The notes: generated by a model not told the origin, from the sequence alone. DNA of 64,000 nucleotides from Tyto alba (GCF_018691265.1 NW_024881316.1:20995819-21059818), one strand, 5' to 3'. Shown: positions 50,001-62,584, numbered from the stretch's first letter. Made by a program: numbers and translations.

Positions 50001-51895
50001 AATATGCTATCTTTTGATATAAATACTTTTGTTTAGAGGGAAAAACAAGTATGTAAATGTCTGATATCTTTGAACATGCTGAAATCAAAGCAGTTAAGCA
50101 TTACAAAAAACTCCTTCTAGCTGCAAGGTGTGAACCAGAAGAATGTTAAGAATAGACTTTGCAAGAATTTTGATTCCAAGTACTTGAAATGGTAGCAGTA
50201 TAGTGACAGGATTTACATACAGTGATTTTTTTTCAAGAGGAGGGTAAGGATTATGTAGTCCATTGCTACTTGCATAGAGTGTCCTCCTGTGGTTGTGTCT
50301 ATACTAGCTTCAAATAAAATAATATAACTATTTAGAGAATGTTTTCCCATGCTCCACCTATCTCTATCTAAATGATCCTACATATGGATTGTGTGAATGC
50401 CCTCCAGGGGTTACAGGTGAAATCCAGCCTGTTTAACACTTCACCAAAGGTTAATAAGTGACTTAAGCTTCTGGACATGCTAGATACCTACCTCTGTGCA
50501 TCTCTCAGAGGCATAGCCATCCCCACTGTTTAGGCATCTTTAACTGATTTCAAAAATACGGTTAACTCAGATACTTTCTACTGAATGTTGTTGCCTGACT
50601 ATTTGCTACTGAAAATATATCTTTTATTTTTGTATGCTACATAACTGTGAGAGGCTTCATGCATTCCGAAACCAAGGATGGTATTATTTTTTAAAATGGG
50701 GAAACATAAACAACACAGCTGAATCTCATATCCATTAGGAGCAAGCACATCAAAAAGACAGAAGCAATTCTGTACCATCTTCATGATTTTCAGCTTCTGG
50801 GCTGAGTCATTAGACAAAATACTCCTCAGAAAAATCTAAAGAATCTTCCCATCTATTACTTCTGGATTCCTTCACAAACACAAATTTTCAGCTAACTGGC
50901 CATTTCCTTTCTCTTCTACTTAAATCTTTTCTTTCCAAAATATCAGAGAGCGCCTTTAGACACAGGAACATGATAAGCATGTGTGTAAAACATACTGAAT
51001 GAATTTGACAAGGATTATGTATATATCAGAACACAAAAGAGAATTTTTGCAGTCTGGATTTTACTTTTTGCACATTTTGAGCAAGATATAAATATTCAAG
51101 TATTTTTCTACATTTTCCCATTATTGCTTTTGAGTAAGACTTGTTTACTATCCATTTGAATCTCATCTATTTTCTTTGTGTATAAGGGAATTTTTTAAAT
51201 ACTGAAGAGCTAGATAAAAAAGGGATTTTCTCCTACTAATGACAAGTACAGACATGAAGCAGAAAAATGTCTGAAGTTCCTTTTACTATAGAAGAGTTAC
51301 CCACAATTCCCTTGTCATCACATGGAACTAACAAAGTATCTCAAAACTACAGTGTTAGTTTTCTCCTTTAAAGAAAAGACCAACTGACAATTAAGCAAAA
51401 GCAAAAACAACCATGCATTGTTCTCTAAACAGATTCCTTATACTGTTCCTTACATAGGTCATTATTGACTACCCTTTGTTAATCATTAGTAATGATTGAT
51501 GCTAACTACTTTAAACCTAATTTATCATCATATTTCTAATTTTTCTCTCATGGTTTAATTGATACATCCTTTCTCACAGATTTTCAAAAGCTCATTTATA
51601 GCTTTTTATTAAATATTACCTCATTCTAGATTGTTTTTTGTTTCCGGAACATTATATGAAGTATTGGTATGAAAATGGTTTAATCAATGAAAAAAAAAAA
51701 TATGGAGAAGCAAAAATATCCATAATCATGCAACTGATTTTTGATTGCTTGGAAACTTGTTCTGTTTACTTTAAGTAACATATGATGTCTGTTTTGTTTA
51801 CGGCAAGAACATTATTTAATATAATTATGGAACATAATTAAATACAATTAACTTTTAAAATGCAAGTCCTCTAAAATACACTGATGTATTTGCAG
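47034..51895. other. Intron between EYS exons B and C
   Basis: This is 4.86 kb of AT-rich sequence. A CA/TA-rich low-complexity stretch lies at 47900-47998 and a poly(A) run near 48208-48224. A short EGF-like reading (see findings) occurs near 50340-50435 but has no convincing acceptor. No transposon recognised. Confidence 0.75.
47908..47998. repeat. CA/TA-rich low-complexity stretch
   Basis: Irregular ATACATATATACATGCATACACAC pattern ending in ACACATATATATATAG. Confidence 0.75.
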
Positions 51896-52010
51896 CTGCA
51901 TGCCAGGATTCACTGGAAAAAACTGTGAGGAAGTAATTGACTACTGCAGGCTGCTCAGCATCAACTGTCTGAATGAAGGATTGTGTCTTAATATAATTGG
52001 AGGATTCACT
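51896..52010 (+). CDS. EYS: EYS internal exon C: end of one EGF module and first half of another
   Basis: This is a 115-nt exon after acceptor TGTATTTGCAG, entered in phase 2 (one base completes an Arg codon) and ending in phase 0 at ACT|GTAAGT. It encodes [12 protein letters not shown], giving cysteines 5 and 6 of the module from exon [19 protein letters not shown] follows, with cysteines 1 to 3 of a new module, ending NIIGGFT. I recall human EYS having almost the same string ([15 protein letters not shown]), an unusual EGF spacing with seven residues between the first two cysteines. This is the main reason for naming the gene. The intron before it is 4,862 bp. The following exon should start with a codon leading to cysteine 4; I did not find it in the remaining 12 kb. 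Confidence 0.93.
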
Positions 52011-52674
52011 GTAAGTAATTTAATACATGTTAAACTAATTCAGTGCTCCAAAGTATAAAAGCTTCAGACAAGCAGAACTTGAAATGCATTCATTACTCTA
52101 AGAGACAAGAGGGACATACATTTATGTGTTTTATTTACTTAAATCAATAACACAAGGATGATTCACTTGGGTAATATGGATTTTTTTATTTTCTACTGAG
52201 ACCGTGTTTTGTACTATATCAAGTAAGAGAACTGAAGAGAATTTTTATAATAAAAAGTATATAACTAATTGTGGTCCAGTGCTATTATCCACACAGATGA
52301 TAATCACAGCTGTGTTGCAACTTTTAAAAATACATTGCTTGAATTGAGAACATCTGTTGCCATTGTTTTCATCAGAATCAAATTAGTAATATAAACATTA
52401 TCACATTTATATTTAATACAAACTTAGAAGTTTGATGATGAAACTGCAGTGTGGTGAAGTTGATTCCAACTGACAATTTGAAAAAAAGTAATTCTGCTTG
52501 TTTTAACTCTCAAAATAGCTCCTGAAAATGTTAAACAAAATTCATCATGTCCCAAGATTCTGGCCATGGTTTGCCAAAAGAGAGGTAATAATAGTATCTC
52601 CGACAGCAGTAATTAGTAACAACTTAAAAGTTATTCTAAACAACCACTCATTCAGCAAAAAACAGGAGATGAAC
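52011..52674. other. Intron after EYS exon C
   Basis: AT-rich, begins with the GTAAGT donor. Nothing recognised. Confidence 0.7.
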
Positions 52675-52785
52675 ACAGAATCATAGAATGGTTGAGGTTG
52701 GAAAGGACGTCTCGAGGTCATCTTGTCCACCACCTTACACATGCAGGTCCACCTAGAGCCATTTATCTAATCCTAGCCCACTTAC
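52675..52785 (-). mobile_element. CR1 LINE 3' tail fragment, - orientation
   Basis: CACAGAATCATAGAATGG then TTGAGGTTGGAAAGGACGTC and a CATCTTGTCCACC phrase. This is the CR1 tail in complement. It is about 110 bp, heavily truncated. Confidence 0.88.
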
Positions 52786-52799
52786 CTGTTTGGGTGATC

Positions 52800-53345
52800 A
52801 GATAAAATGTATTAGGATGACTGTTACTCCTTGCTTCAGGAAGTAGGAAGAGTATTTTACTCTGTAAGGGAAGGAATGCTGGAAACAAGGGTGACAGCAA
52901 GGCTGGCAAGGACAGTGTCCTCACCAACAAAGGTCACAATCCCTCAATACCCATAGGAACACAGCAGATGCACAGATTCAGTCAAAAGTCCAGTCAAGTC
53001 TGTAGTGATGTAGCAGGTTTGCAGTTAAACTGGGTAGTCAGGTCAACAGATCAGAATCAGCAAGATACAAATCTGGATACAGGCATTCTGACAAATAGCT
53101 CTGGAAAGGACTGAGCTTAAATACAGCTCATGAGTAAATGAATGAAAGTGTGGACATTTCAGAGGTGAGTTCTGTTTTCACAGTAGCGTGGTCCAAGGTT
53201 GGGGCACATCAGAGCTGACCTTGAACAGTTAAACCTGTGAGAGAGTGGAAAGAGGCACAAAGGAAGAGTGCAGAGAAAGATGATTATAGGCTGGTCAGGC
53301 CAATTAGAGCCTGTTGATGCATTCAAGGTCCTGACTTGCTCTGAA
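52800..53345. repeat. Candidate unclassified interspersed repeat
   Basis: The segment has higher G+C than its flanks and internal near-repeats such as CAGTCAAAAGTCCAGTCAAG and GTAGTCAGGTCAACAGATCAG. It follows a CR1 tail directly. I have an impression of an avian dispersed sequence but cannot name it. Confidence 0.3.
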
Positions 53346-55824
53346 TATTCCTTGCATGTAATTATTCTTTCAGTCCAAATGTCACTGCCTTTATGTAGTC
53401 ACAAAAGCTAAAGAGTTGTTGATATTTTCTCACCAATACTTTCCACCTGACTTCTTGTGTTTACTCATGTTCCTTGAGTCTTACCTGATCTGAAAACTGT
53501 TACACACAGGTGGCAAAAGATTGTTTCTCCTACTTACTTATGGGAACAAAGAGAAAAGAAGCTTCCAGCCATTTGTTCAATGTAGCCAGCCCATATTTTT
53601 GCATTATGTTCTGTGTGCACATTCTGTCAAATACTGTTGTGGACTTTTCAAGTGTCACTAAGAATTAAATTCATACCACTGTTGACTGTATTAGAGCATC
53701 CCACTTGCTGCATCTTGTCGTTTCCCTTAGTCCTTGATCTTAATTGCCAGGATTTGCTGTTTAAGTTGACCTGTTACTCATCAAATACTTGCACTTGCAC
53801 AGATATATAATCAGATCTGTAACAGAACTGTAACAATAATTTTATTTAAGAGCATGATAAAGTTAGTGAAGTAAATATATGTAAATGATAATTTCATATA
53901 TTAGTGAATACAGTATTACTGAAATAGGTATGTTCTATCTGCTAAATTCTTAATTCTGTTGAAAACCTTTAAAATTTGTGTTTTAAGAACATTTTTTAAT
54001 ACTACCTGTAAATATATTAACTAGAGCATTAGTATATAAATGTACTTTAAGAGAAAACCTGAGGTTATTTGCAAAATATTACATATCAGAGATTTATGTC
54101 AATAGAGTACTAAAACATCCATAGTTAGAACAACGTAATTCTTGCTTTGTTGAGTATATTATATATAATATTCCCACAGAAGAATGAAATAGATGGTGAG
54201 GAATTCTCTCTGAGAATTTGTCTCTCCTCGTTGCTGATAACAGGTGAAACAATTACTGAGCCCAGTTCTGCTGCACTGAAATAAAAGGCTTCATGAAAAG
54301 ATATACTGATTTAAAAATGTTTGTATTTCACATTTAACTCATTTACATCATAAAAATATTAGATTCATAACAGAAACATTACTTTTATCTCTTCCCAGCT
54401 GCTTATGTCCACTTATATCAAGCAATAGCAAAAATTACAGGATAACAATTAGAATACAAAAGCAGTATAATTAATCAGTGTAGACATCAAAGTGAATATT
54501 AATCAAATACAAAGAAAAATTTAAAAACCCCAAAGTTTTAGGAAAGCAAACAAAAATTTTTGTATAGTTATTGTGTACTAGCATATACTGTTAGACACAA
54601 GCAAAATAGGTGTATAACAGCAGATTTTTTCATAAATTAATCCTCAAAAATACAATTCCATGACTAGTATAAGATGTGATACTTTCTTAGCAGACACAGA
54701 ATTAGGCTATAAGATGGAGCTAAATCACCTGTCACACCAAAGGTTGGATTTTTTTCTTTAAACTTTGATACCTACAGAAGTGAATGGTATGGTGTAGTAT
54801 ACGATAGTATGACAGGCTTTTGGGACTGACAAATAAGATTAAGCAGCCAAAGGGAGTAAAGCAAGAAGACTACTAAAGAGTCAGATACAAATTACCAGAA
54901 TTTTTGTTCAAAATATACATTATACTGAACCACAGTAAAAAGTCACTGCCCTTTTCCTTGACAGTCAGTCTGTGGTGTGGTGTTTTTATTTGGAAGATAA
55001 GCAGTCATACATCAATTATTGGTTAACTTATTTTTGAAGACACAAATAACTGTGGATTCTGCCCAGCCATGTTTTTTTGTTTCTCTTAGTTGTAACTTTC
55101 TTGTTCATAATAAATTTTTTCCCCATAGAAAATATGTATTTTCAACATTATCAGAAAATCAAATACTGACAAGCAATTTCTGAATTTCATCTGAAATAAA
55201 TTTGGCTGTTAGTTTGTTTTTTTTTTTTTTTTTTTACAAAACCAGGTTTGGAAGTACTGAAACATTCAATGCATTTATATAAATGGCACGAAGCAGTCCA
55301 TCTTAAAAAATAAAGAGACCACAGCAAAATAACTTTTTAAAAATCAAGGTATAGAATCTTGAAAACCAATTTAAAAATTTATTTTTGTTTTTAAATAATC
55401 TCTAATTTAGTTTCAAATAATAAATACCTAGAATTGAAATTATATAGTTTTATTTTTTCAGTATTACTGTAACAGGTATTGGCACACATCCTTGATCATT
55501 AACTGGTATTAACTATAAGTAATTGTGATATTAACAGTTCCTCTGTTACAATTTGTTATATTCCATAATTTATTATATGTTTCTCAAATTATTTCTGCCT
55601 CTATTAAGAAATCCCTCTAAACTAATGTATGCTAACTTCATGCTAGATAATATTGCTTAGTTATAGGAAGCATTTACTGCTGATGCTGTTGTGTCAGATA
55701 AACATGGGAATTGTTACTTCTTAGGAAATTGATCTTCATCTTGCATATCATATTCTCATATTTTGTCTTTTTATATCTCAATTCTCAGATCTCATATTTC
55801 AGAGTACAGCTGTGTTTTGCCAAT
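53346..55824. other. Intronic sequence without recognised features
   Basis: AT-rich; T run at 55218-55236. No EGF exon found. Confidence 0.65.
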
Positions 55825-56498
55825 TGATGGGGTTAACACAAAGGACACAGACACCAAGCTAAATAGGCTTATTTTACTTTAGTTTAAAGCAACAGAAAGA
55901 ATAAGCAAGGTAATGCACCTAGTCATTACTACATAAAGCTGGCTATAGTGATTAAGAAAGATACATCACCAGTTGCCCTCATACTTTACCATCATCCAGA
56001 CCCATGCATCACCTGGGGAGCCCCATCACAGCGAAGGGTCGGAGAGCCTTTCCCGGCAATTGGGAAGTCCCATGCAGGGCGTCCACTTGTAGGTGAGGTC
56101 TCCGTCTTTGCTGTGAGAGGGTCCGGCTTTTATACAGTTTAACAAACAAATCTATACAAAATGCACGGGAGATATCTGGTAGATTGACATGCCTCACTCA
56201 GGCGTGTCCGGATCTGGCCAGGATCTGGGCACATCTGAGGAGTTTCTGTTTTTCTTTACATTTGGGATTTTTAATTACTTCCTGCTGTTTACTTATAGTT
56301 TTCAGGGATTGTTCCCAGGGTTGCATTTCACGCTGATAAGATGCTGGTTGCTTCATGCTGCTGATAAGATGTTGATTGCTGGTCAGGGAATTCACCCAGA
56401 ATTCAACTTTGGTTTGAAGCATATTGTTTGGGCCTGTTTTGTTTCAAGCTATAGCACTAACAAATAATTTCCTTTGTTCTTTCCATTGTTGTCCATCA
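55825..56498 (-). mobile_element. Solo LTR, probably class I or II ERV (674 bp), - orientation
   Basis: The + strand begins TGATGGGGTTAACACAAAGG and ends CAATGGTTGTCCATCA-like sequence (CCATTGTTGTCCATCA), so the ends are inverted repeats TGATGG/CCATCA. On the - strand TATAAAAGCC (complement of 56125-56134) is followed about 260 bases later by AATAAG near 55870, the order expected of U3, R and U5. Flanks GCCAAT and GCCTGG share three bases only, so no target duplication is claimed. It is unrelated to families A and B. Confidence 0.72.
56125..56134 (-). promoter_or_regulatory. TATA box of LTR
   Basis: TATAAAAGCC on the - strand, in a G+C-rich promoter-like context (CGGACCCTCTCACAGC follows). 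Confidence 0.5.
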
Positions 56499-57149
56499 GC
56501 CTGGGAACTAAAGTTATGATGAGATAGGATTTATCAATAGAAGAGTAGTGTGTAGTTCCATAATTAATTCCAGTTAACATAGCTTAATGAAAACAGATCA
56601 CATCAGATAAAGTAGATTTAATGAGATGACCTGACAGACAGTGATGGAGAAATATTTTCTGCTGCAATTCACTCATTAAGTAAAATAAATCATTTAATGG
56701 AGCAAGTTCAGTTTTAAGGAAAAAAAAATCTAGGTCCTGATGACATTTAATGAGTATAGCCAATTAGACATATTGACACAGGAAAGTTGTTTTGTTTCCA
56801 AATAGATGCATATTCTGCTTTTTGTAGCACATCCACCACACATCCCCTGCCCCATCCAGATGAAGCAGAAGATACAACAGTTTGTACAGATAGATGTGCA
56901 TGTTATGGCCAACTGCCAAGATAGTTGTAAAAGATCTAGAATTCTGTCTAACAGAAATATTGGAATTTTTTTTTTCCAAATTAGCTAAAGTTCAGAAATT
57001 ATTATTAATACATTATTGAGCTTTTAGGCTTGAAGATCTGTGAAGTAGTTCTTATTTTAGTTTTTAAATTTTACTTAGAATTATAAATTAGGAATTATTG
57101 TCCCCTGTGAGTGTTTTTAATGGTCCTCATGGCAACTTGGTTTTAGATT
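56499..57149. other. Intronic sequence without recognised features
   Basis: AT-rich. The short open frames on both strands at 56730-56988 overlap each other and have no similarity. Confidence 0.65.
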
Positions 57150-57449
57150 TGATCTGTTTTAGGCTTAGAGGGCAACTGAACACCACACAGCTCTTCTCTC
57201 ACTCCTTCCCCCTCATGAATGGGGAGGAGAAAATAAAACAAAAGGCTCTGGAATCAAGACAAAGACAGGGAGGGATGACTCTCCCGTTATGGTCAGGGAC
57301 AAAAGACAGACTCATTAGGGGAAGAAAAAAAACACATCAAATTAATTTGAATACCATCATTACCACTGACTAATTTTCCAATCAAACAGAGTAGGACAGT
57401 GAGAAATACAATGACATCTTAAAAACACTTTTATCCTACCCCTTCCCTT
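57150..57449 (-). mobile_element. Truncated LTR of family A, - orientation
   Basis: The + strand begins TGATCTGTTTTAGGCTTAGAGGGC, closest to the copy at 14368, and stays collinear with it (GACAGACTCATTAGGGGAAG, then AGAGTAGGACAGTGAGAA) to about 57449. There it leaves the family, so about 700 bp of the LTR are missing. Confidence 0.8.
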
Positions 57450-57530
57450 CAACTGATATTAAAGAATTGGGAAAAGGATTATATTTCCCAGAGTTGCCAT
57501 GAATAGTCAAAACATTTAAAAACCCCCACT

Positions 57531-58048
57531 TGCGGAGCCACGGATGAACGACACGCCGAGACGGGTTCAGTGTGGGTGATAGAGCATCAAACTACTTTAT
57601 TGGTCCGGGTGCATATACTTATACAGACAATGCTAATTATTATGCCTACTAGTCACTAGCTGATTGGCTTAAGCTCTAAAGGTCATGTTCACACGGTCCA
57701 CCTACTTGCAGTTAGCTTACAGCACAAGCTTCTCATAACACTAAGTTTCTCATGCTACTATTTCTAATTCCTCATGACTTGTTTTCGATACACAACAGTA
57801 CCATAACACCATCGTTACCAAACCATCGTTACCAAAACACTGGGTTTCTCAGACCACTATTTCGAACCTGTTTTCGACACACCACAGTACACAAGGCCGA
57901 AGCATCCTTGACATTCCTCATGTATCAGCAGCTGCGAGCAGCTGCAGGCAAACCCTTGTGAGGCCCAGCATCAGCAGCTAGAGCAGGCTCTGATCGTACA
58001 ATTGCTCGGTGGGCTCATGACCCTTGTCTCTGACCCTTGTCTCCAACA
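57531..58048 (-). mobile_element. Solo LTR, ERVK-like (518 bp), - orientation, 6-bp target duplication
   Basis: The + strand begins TGCGGAGCCACGGATG and ends TTGTCTCCAACA. It is flanked by a perfect 6-bp duplication, CCCACT at 57525-57530 and 58049-58054, as is usual for class II (ERVK) elements. On the - strand TATAAGTATA lies near 57622 and AATAAA (complement of 57596-57601) about 20 bases on, so R would be very short. CpG sites are unusually well kept (CGCCGAGACGGG), suggesting youth. Short internal duplications are present (CCATCGTTACCAAA twice, near 57810). Confidence 0.93.
57596..57601 (-). promoter_or_regulatory. Polyadenylation signal of ERVK-like LTR
   Basis: TTTATT on + (AATAAA on -), about 65 bases before the LTR 3' end. 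Confidence 0.6.
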
Positions 58049-58054
58049 CCCACT

Positions 58055-61000
58055 TTATTTGGGCTTTGTATAAGGTCAAAGATATGAAGTTTACTTTGTT
58101 AGCTATTTTCTAAAACCCAGAAAGGTAAGATTTCAGCGTAGCCTCAGTTTAAGAAATCCAGGTATCATTTGGACATAACAGGTGACAAATACAGTATCTT
58201 AACGTTACAAATATTCCTCTTTTAAAAAATACTGCTATGTAAAATTCTGTTATTCATTATTGAGTTGTCAATTATTGCAAGAACCCTGCTATTGAACTTC
58301 TCTTGTTTTACAGCTGAGGTGTTGGAATCACTTTTAAAAATCTATATAATCACTGTTAAACTTCTGAAGAAAATATAATATAGCTTATTTTTCTTTGCTA
58401 TTTGTCACATAGGAAAATTTTTAATTAACACTATTCTGATTTGGCAACTTTATCCTAAACACCTCCACCTACTATTAGAAGACAGGGGCCAAAGTTTTAA
58501 GGAAAAATTTAAATTAAAACAGATTTATCATAAAACATACTTTTACAGTTATTAAAGTGTGAACCAATTGCAGTTTCCAATAGTCTATTAAATTTATCTT
58601 CATTATTTTGACATTATGATAACCTGATTCTTAAAAATACTTTTTAAAAACATCTGCCCACAGAGATACATTTCAATAGAAATTTCTATTCTTTTGGTAA
58701 ATTTTATTTTTCTTAAATGGATTTTATAAACGAACAGTGGGTGTTCTTAATTGCTGTTGATAACATTTCCACATCACTTTTAAACTGTCTAAACCAATTC
58801 ATGGCTATAGGTATCCGTTATCCTTATCTTTACATGAAGACAGGGAAAAGATGAACAATTCCTAAAGGGCCACTTACAGGGAAGAAAAAGCTGATTTTTC
58901 TTTTGCGGTAATCATACTGGTGCCACATGCTGACCATATGGGGGCATGTAGTGTTCTGTGTAAATTTCTCCTAGTGAGTTAGAATGGCTCCCACAAAGCT
59001 TCTAGTACAAGGATACTGGACAGTAAGAGCAAGTAAAGAGAGCATACAAACCAGGAATAACCTGGAATTGAGTTATATAGACACAAAAACTGAAACTAAA
59101 AAATGAATGACCTTATAAGGTCCATTTCCATTTACCTGCACCAGTATAGTGCAGAGACAAGGACTAAGCAAATCATACATAATCTCTGAATAGCAGGGTT
59201 GTGTTGGCAAGCAAATAAACACTAGAGCAGCATTTAAAGAAGAGTCAATAAACTGTGTTATCATTTTGGGTTTTATAATTACACTTACTGTTGGCCATTC
59301 AAAGCAATTATTTAAATTTTCTTTGAGAAGGGGTTTTGACACTTGAATTGGAAATTTTATGTAAGAATCATTGCCAATGTATGTCCTGGTGGCTTCCAAA
59401 AGAGCAGCAGAAATTGCTGCTGATTTCTGACTAGTGTTCATAGAGTGAAGTGGAAGTAGATTGTGCTGTTACAAAGGAGTAAAGCCAAGCAAAAAGAAGC
59501 AGTGGTTTTAACATCTATAAATAATTTGCAGAATATATGTTCTGTAAACATCAGCTGGTTTTATATGCCTAGGGAACACTGAATAATGAAAACATGTAGT
59601 AACATTCATACCTTTCTGAGACTTGTTCCCCAGTCACTCAATTTTTGCTTTCTTATATGGGCATGCATTTAATAGTGTTTATCAAATAGTATGATCCACT
59701 GTAACAAGATAGAAAAATTAATATAATAGAAAAGATTGGTATCTAAAATCTTGCTCTGCAGATGGCTCTGTGGCTGTTCATGCTATATTCTTTTGATCTT
59801 TTTCCTCACGACCATATATCAAAGCTATAGCTATTATATTTGAATTTTTGTGGTGAATCTGAGATCTTTCAACAACAAAATGTAAACCAAAAGGATATAT
59901 GGTTGATAAAGTAAAATTGTGAGTACACATGAATAATCAGTGACACCCTGGGTCACACTACTGTACTTTAAGTTAAAAAAAAAAAAAAAAAAATAATGGA
60001 GGAAATATGTGCTAACGAAAGATTGTTGTGTTCTCCGGCAAAGCAGAAGAGGCTTGTATACTAACACAAAGAACTGACTTCACCAAAGCCAATATGTTCT
60101 TTCTGGGGGCACAAGGGAGGGAGGAGAGAGGAGGGGACCTCTCTTTCCCCTGTGTTTTTTTTCTTATGTCAGAAAGCTGGTACATGGCACATATTCAACA
60201 GAACTTGTGGAGAAATTACAGTCAGGAAGACAAGGCTCCAAGTTCCATTCCTAACCAGATGAGGTTTGCTCTTATGGGTGCAGAACCAGACCTGTCAGCC
60301 AGCTGCCAGGCTGGGAATCAATCTGCTGCTTTTGAGCAGAGTGGCAAGCAGTGCCAAGTCCCACAAGCCTGCGCTACACCCTATGTCAGCCTGAACAGCC
60401 TGTGTGGGAACTGCTGCCACACCTCCCTTTTGCTGCTTTGTAAGTTCTTCCCTGAGGAGTCAATTCCAGTCCTAATGCTCTTCAGTAATACTTTATCCTC
60501 AGAAGTAAATAATTCTCATGCAGAATTAGCTAAAATCTCCAGAACTGGGCTACATCAGTCACACTGCTTAGATCTCATAGCCATAAGAATGTCTCATACT
60601 TATGTTTAGAGAAGCCATTTGTATTTATTGCCGAAGTGGAGATATAAGTTCTAGATAACATGTCCAGAATTAAGAGGAAGTATAGCCAAGAAAAAACATT
60701 ACCTTGTTTAATAAATGCAGTTCCTTAAAAAAAAAAAAAAAAAAAACCAAAAAAACAAAAAAACACTAGAGCTCTTTTAAAGCCCTCTGCACTGTATCAG
60801 TCAACATTTGTTTTCTGAGTATAAGAAAGTTATAAGGAAAAAAACATTTAATATATTTGGCATATTATATATTAAAACAGTTGGTTGGAGACATAAAATT
60901 ATTATGAATATTTATAACTACTCTACTAGCAATGCTAGAAGGAATGAAAATTGGCACTGCAAAATCCACTGCTCTCAGATGCAACTTTTATACTTATGTA

Positions 61001-62584
61001 CAACATAAAAATTAGATTATTGTCATTTGCCTTTTAAAACAAAAGCTATAGTCTTTCCTACTGTTTTCTCCCCGTGGACCATCTGAGCAATATAGTCACA
61101 TCTCTGTGAAGTCACTTTGCTGCCACCATTAATTCTACTGATGTCTCTCCCATATTTGTCCTTCCAGATGACTCTTCAGACAGCAATAGTTCAAAGTCAG
61201 ATACTTCCATTAGGGGCTAGTTTTACACAAGTTAATTAGTCCCTTTTCCTCCACACAGTAGCAGCAATTCTACAGAAGAGTTCACCTAAATTTTAAAATG
61301 TCATATACAGCTGTGTGCTTCTTCAGTATTTAGTTTGAACTTTATCAAAACAACCTTTTCATGCTTTTCTTATTCTTTTGAAGTAAACAGCATCAAAACA
61401 CCCCAGGTACATTTCATATGTGCTGTTAAGTATTTCTGAGCAGTACAGAATTTAAGAACAGTAGAAATCTTCATGTAATAAACTAAATATCCTGCTTTCC
61501 AATAGTTAATTTAAATTAAAAATATTTAGTTAAAGCTCAGATTATGTAGTACCTTTATATAGTTTTAGATAATGTATCAACTGATCTGCTAGAATAGCAT
61601 ATAATTAAAAAGAGACAGTAAAATACATCAGAAATAACCAATAAGAATATTTTGTTTCATTTTTAAACAAAACTGCTGAAAATACATAGTTATTTTAACC
61701 CATTGTCAGTAAACAAAAGCATAAGCCAGCTAAAATAATAAAAAGTAAAATACATAAAATTGATATTACAGTGAAAAACATGTTATATGATCAGTATAAA
61801 ACATTGCTTTTTATTAATAAATTGAAATATCATTTCTATGAGTTGTATGCAGACAAAGAGTAATTAGATGATTTTGAGATGGTGAAAGAGATGAAAAATT
61901 TGAGTTTTAGACAATACGAATGGAAAGGCAAAAATACCTTGTAAATTTCAAGAAGAAAGTATAAATGATCTTAAGAAAATAGTGTTCAAATAAGAATAAT
62001 AAGCATATTTCTTATTAATTTTGTACTATAAAATAGTTACTATTCTACAGACCATATAACCTACAGCCCAGATGCTTCTATTTTATATGGAAAGAGATGA
62101 AATACATAAAGGTAGATGAAAACCTGTACGTGGGTAGAATGTCATGTTCATTCAAAAGGGATCTTATGCAAACATAAGTGTCTGTAATGCATTTCCACAT
62201 TGTAGAAACACAAAAAGGACAATGTTTACAATCAATTATATAATTTCTTTGTTTTTCAGTAAATAATTATATTTTTTACTTCATATAGTGAAGGCAGAAT
62301 CGATGTACATAAAAGTAACATGTTGGATACTAAATAGACACAATGTTAAAACCCACAACTCCTTAAAAAATTCTTTATTAAGCAATCTTTTAATCAGCTA
62401 AGGTCCTATATATTCAACCACAAAAAATACATAAAATAATATGTTACTGCCCTACATAACAGATAGGCAATTCAAGAACAGAAAAGATTAATTTCATCTT
62501 GTATGAAGAAGTTCTCCATCCAGAAGCAAATTTTATTGTCATTAAATAAGATTTTTAGTCTGTTTGCATCAATATAGGTCAACA
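58055..62584. other. Intronic sequence without recognised genes
   Basis: AT-rich; A runs at 59974-59992 and 60727-60746. An open frame of 193 codons (60028-60609, +) is the longest in the unique part but has no recognised domain. No EGF exon found. Confidence 0.6.
60727..60771. repeat. Poly(A) / A-rich tract
   Basis: About 20 A followed by CCAAAAAAACAAAAAAACAC. It may be a retroposon tail, but the sequence before it (60028-60720) is not recognised. Confidence 0.85.

Noticed and set aside
56759..56764. GCCAAT matching the left flank of the LTR at 55825 as a target duplication
   Set aside because: The preceding bases end TA rather than CA, and the LTR end is better placed at CCATCA (56498), which pairs with the other terminus. 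A 6-base match within 1 kb is likely by chance.
57150..58048. Adjacent LTRs as two ends of one provirus
   Set aside because: The family A fragment and the ERVK-like LTR are unrelated in sequence, and only about 80 bp separates them. Each is a separate insertion.
58300..58345. CTTGTTTTACAG as a possible acceptor of the next EYS exon
   Set aside because: The downstream frame meets a stop after a few codons and has no EGF cysteine pattern.
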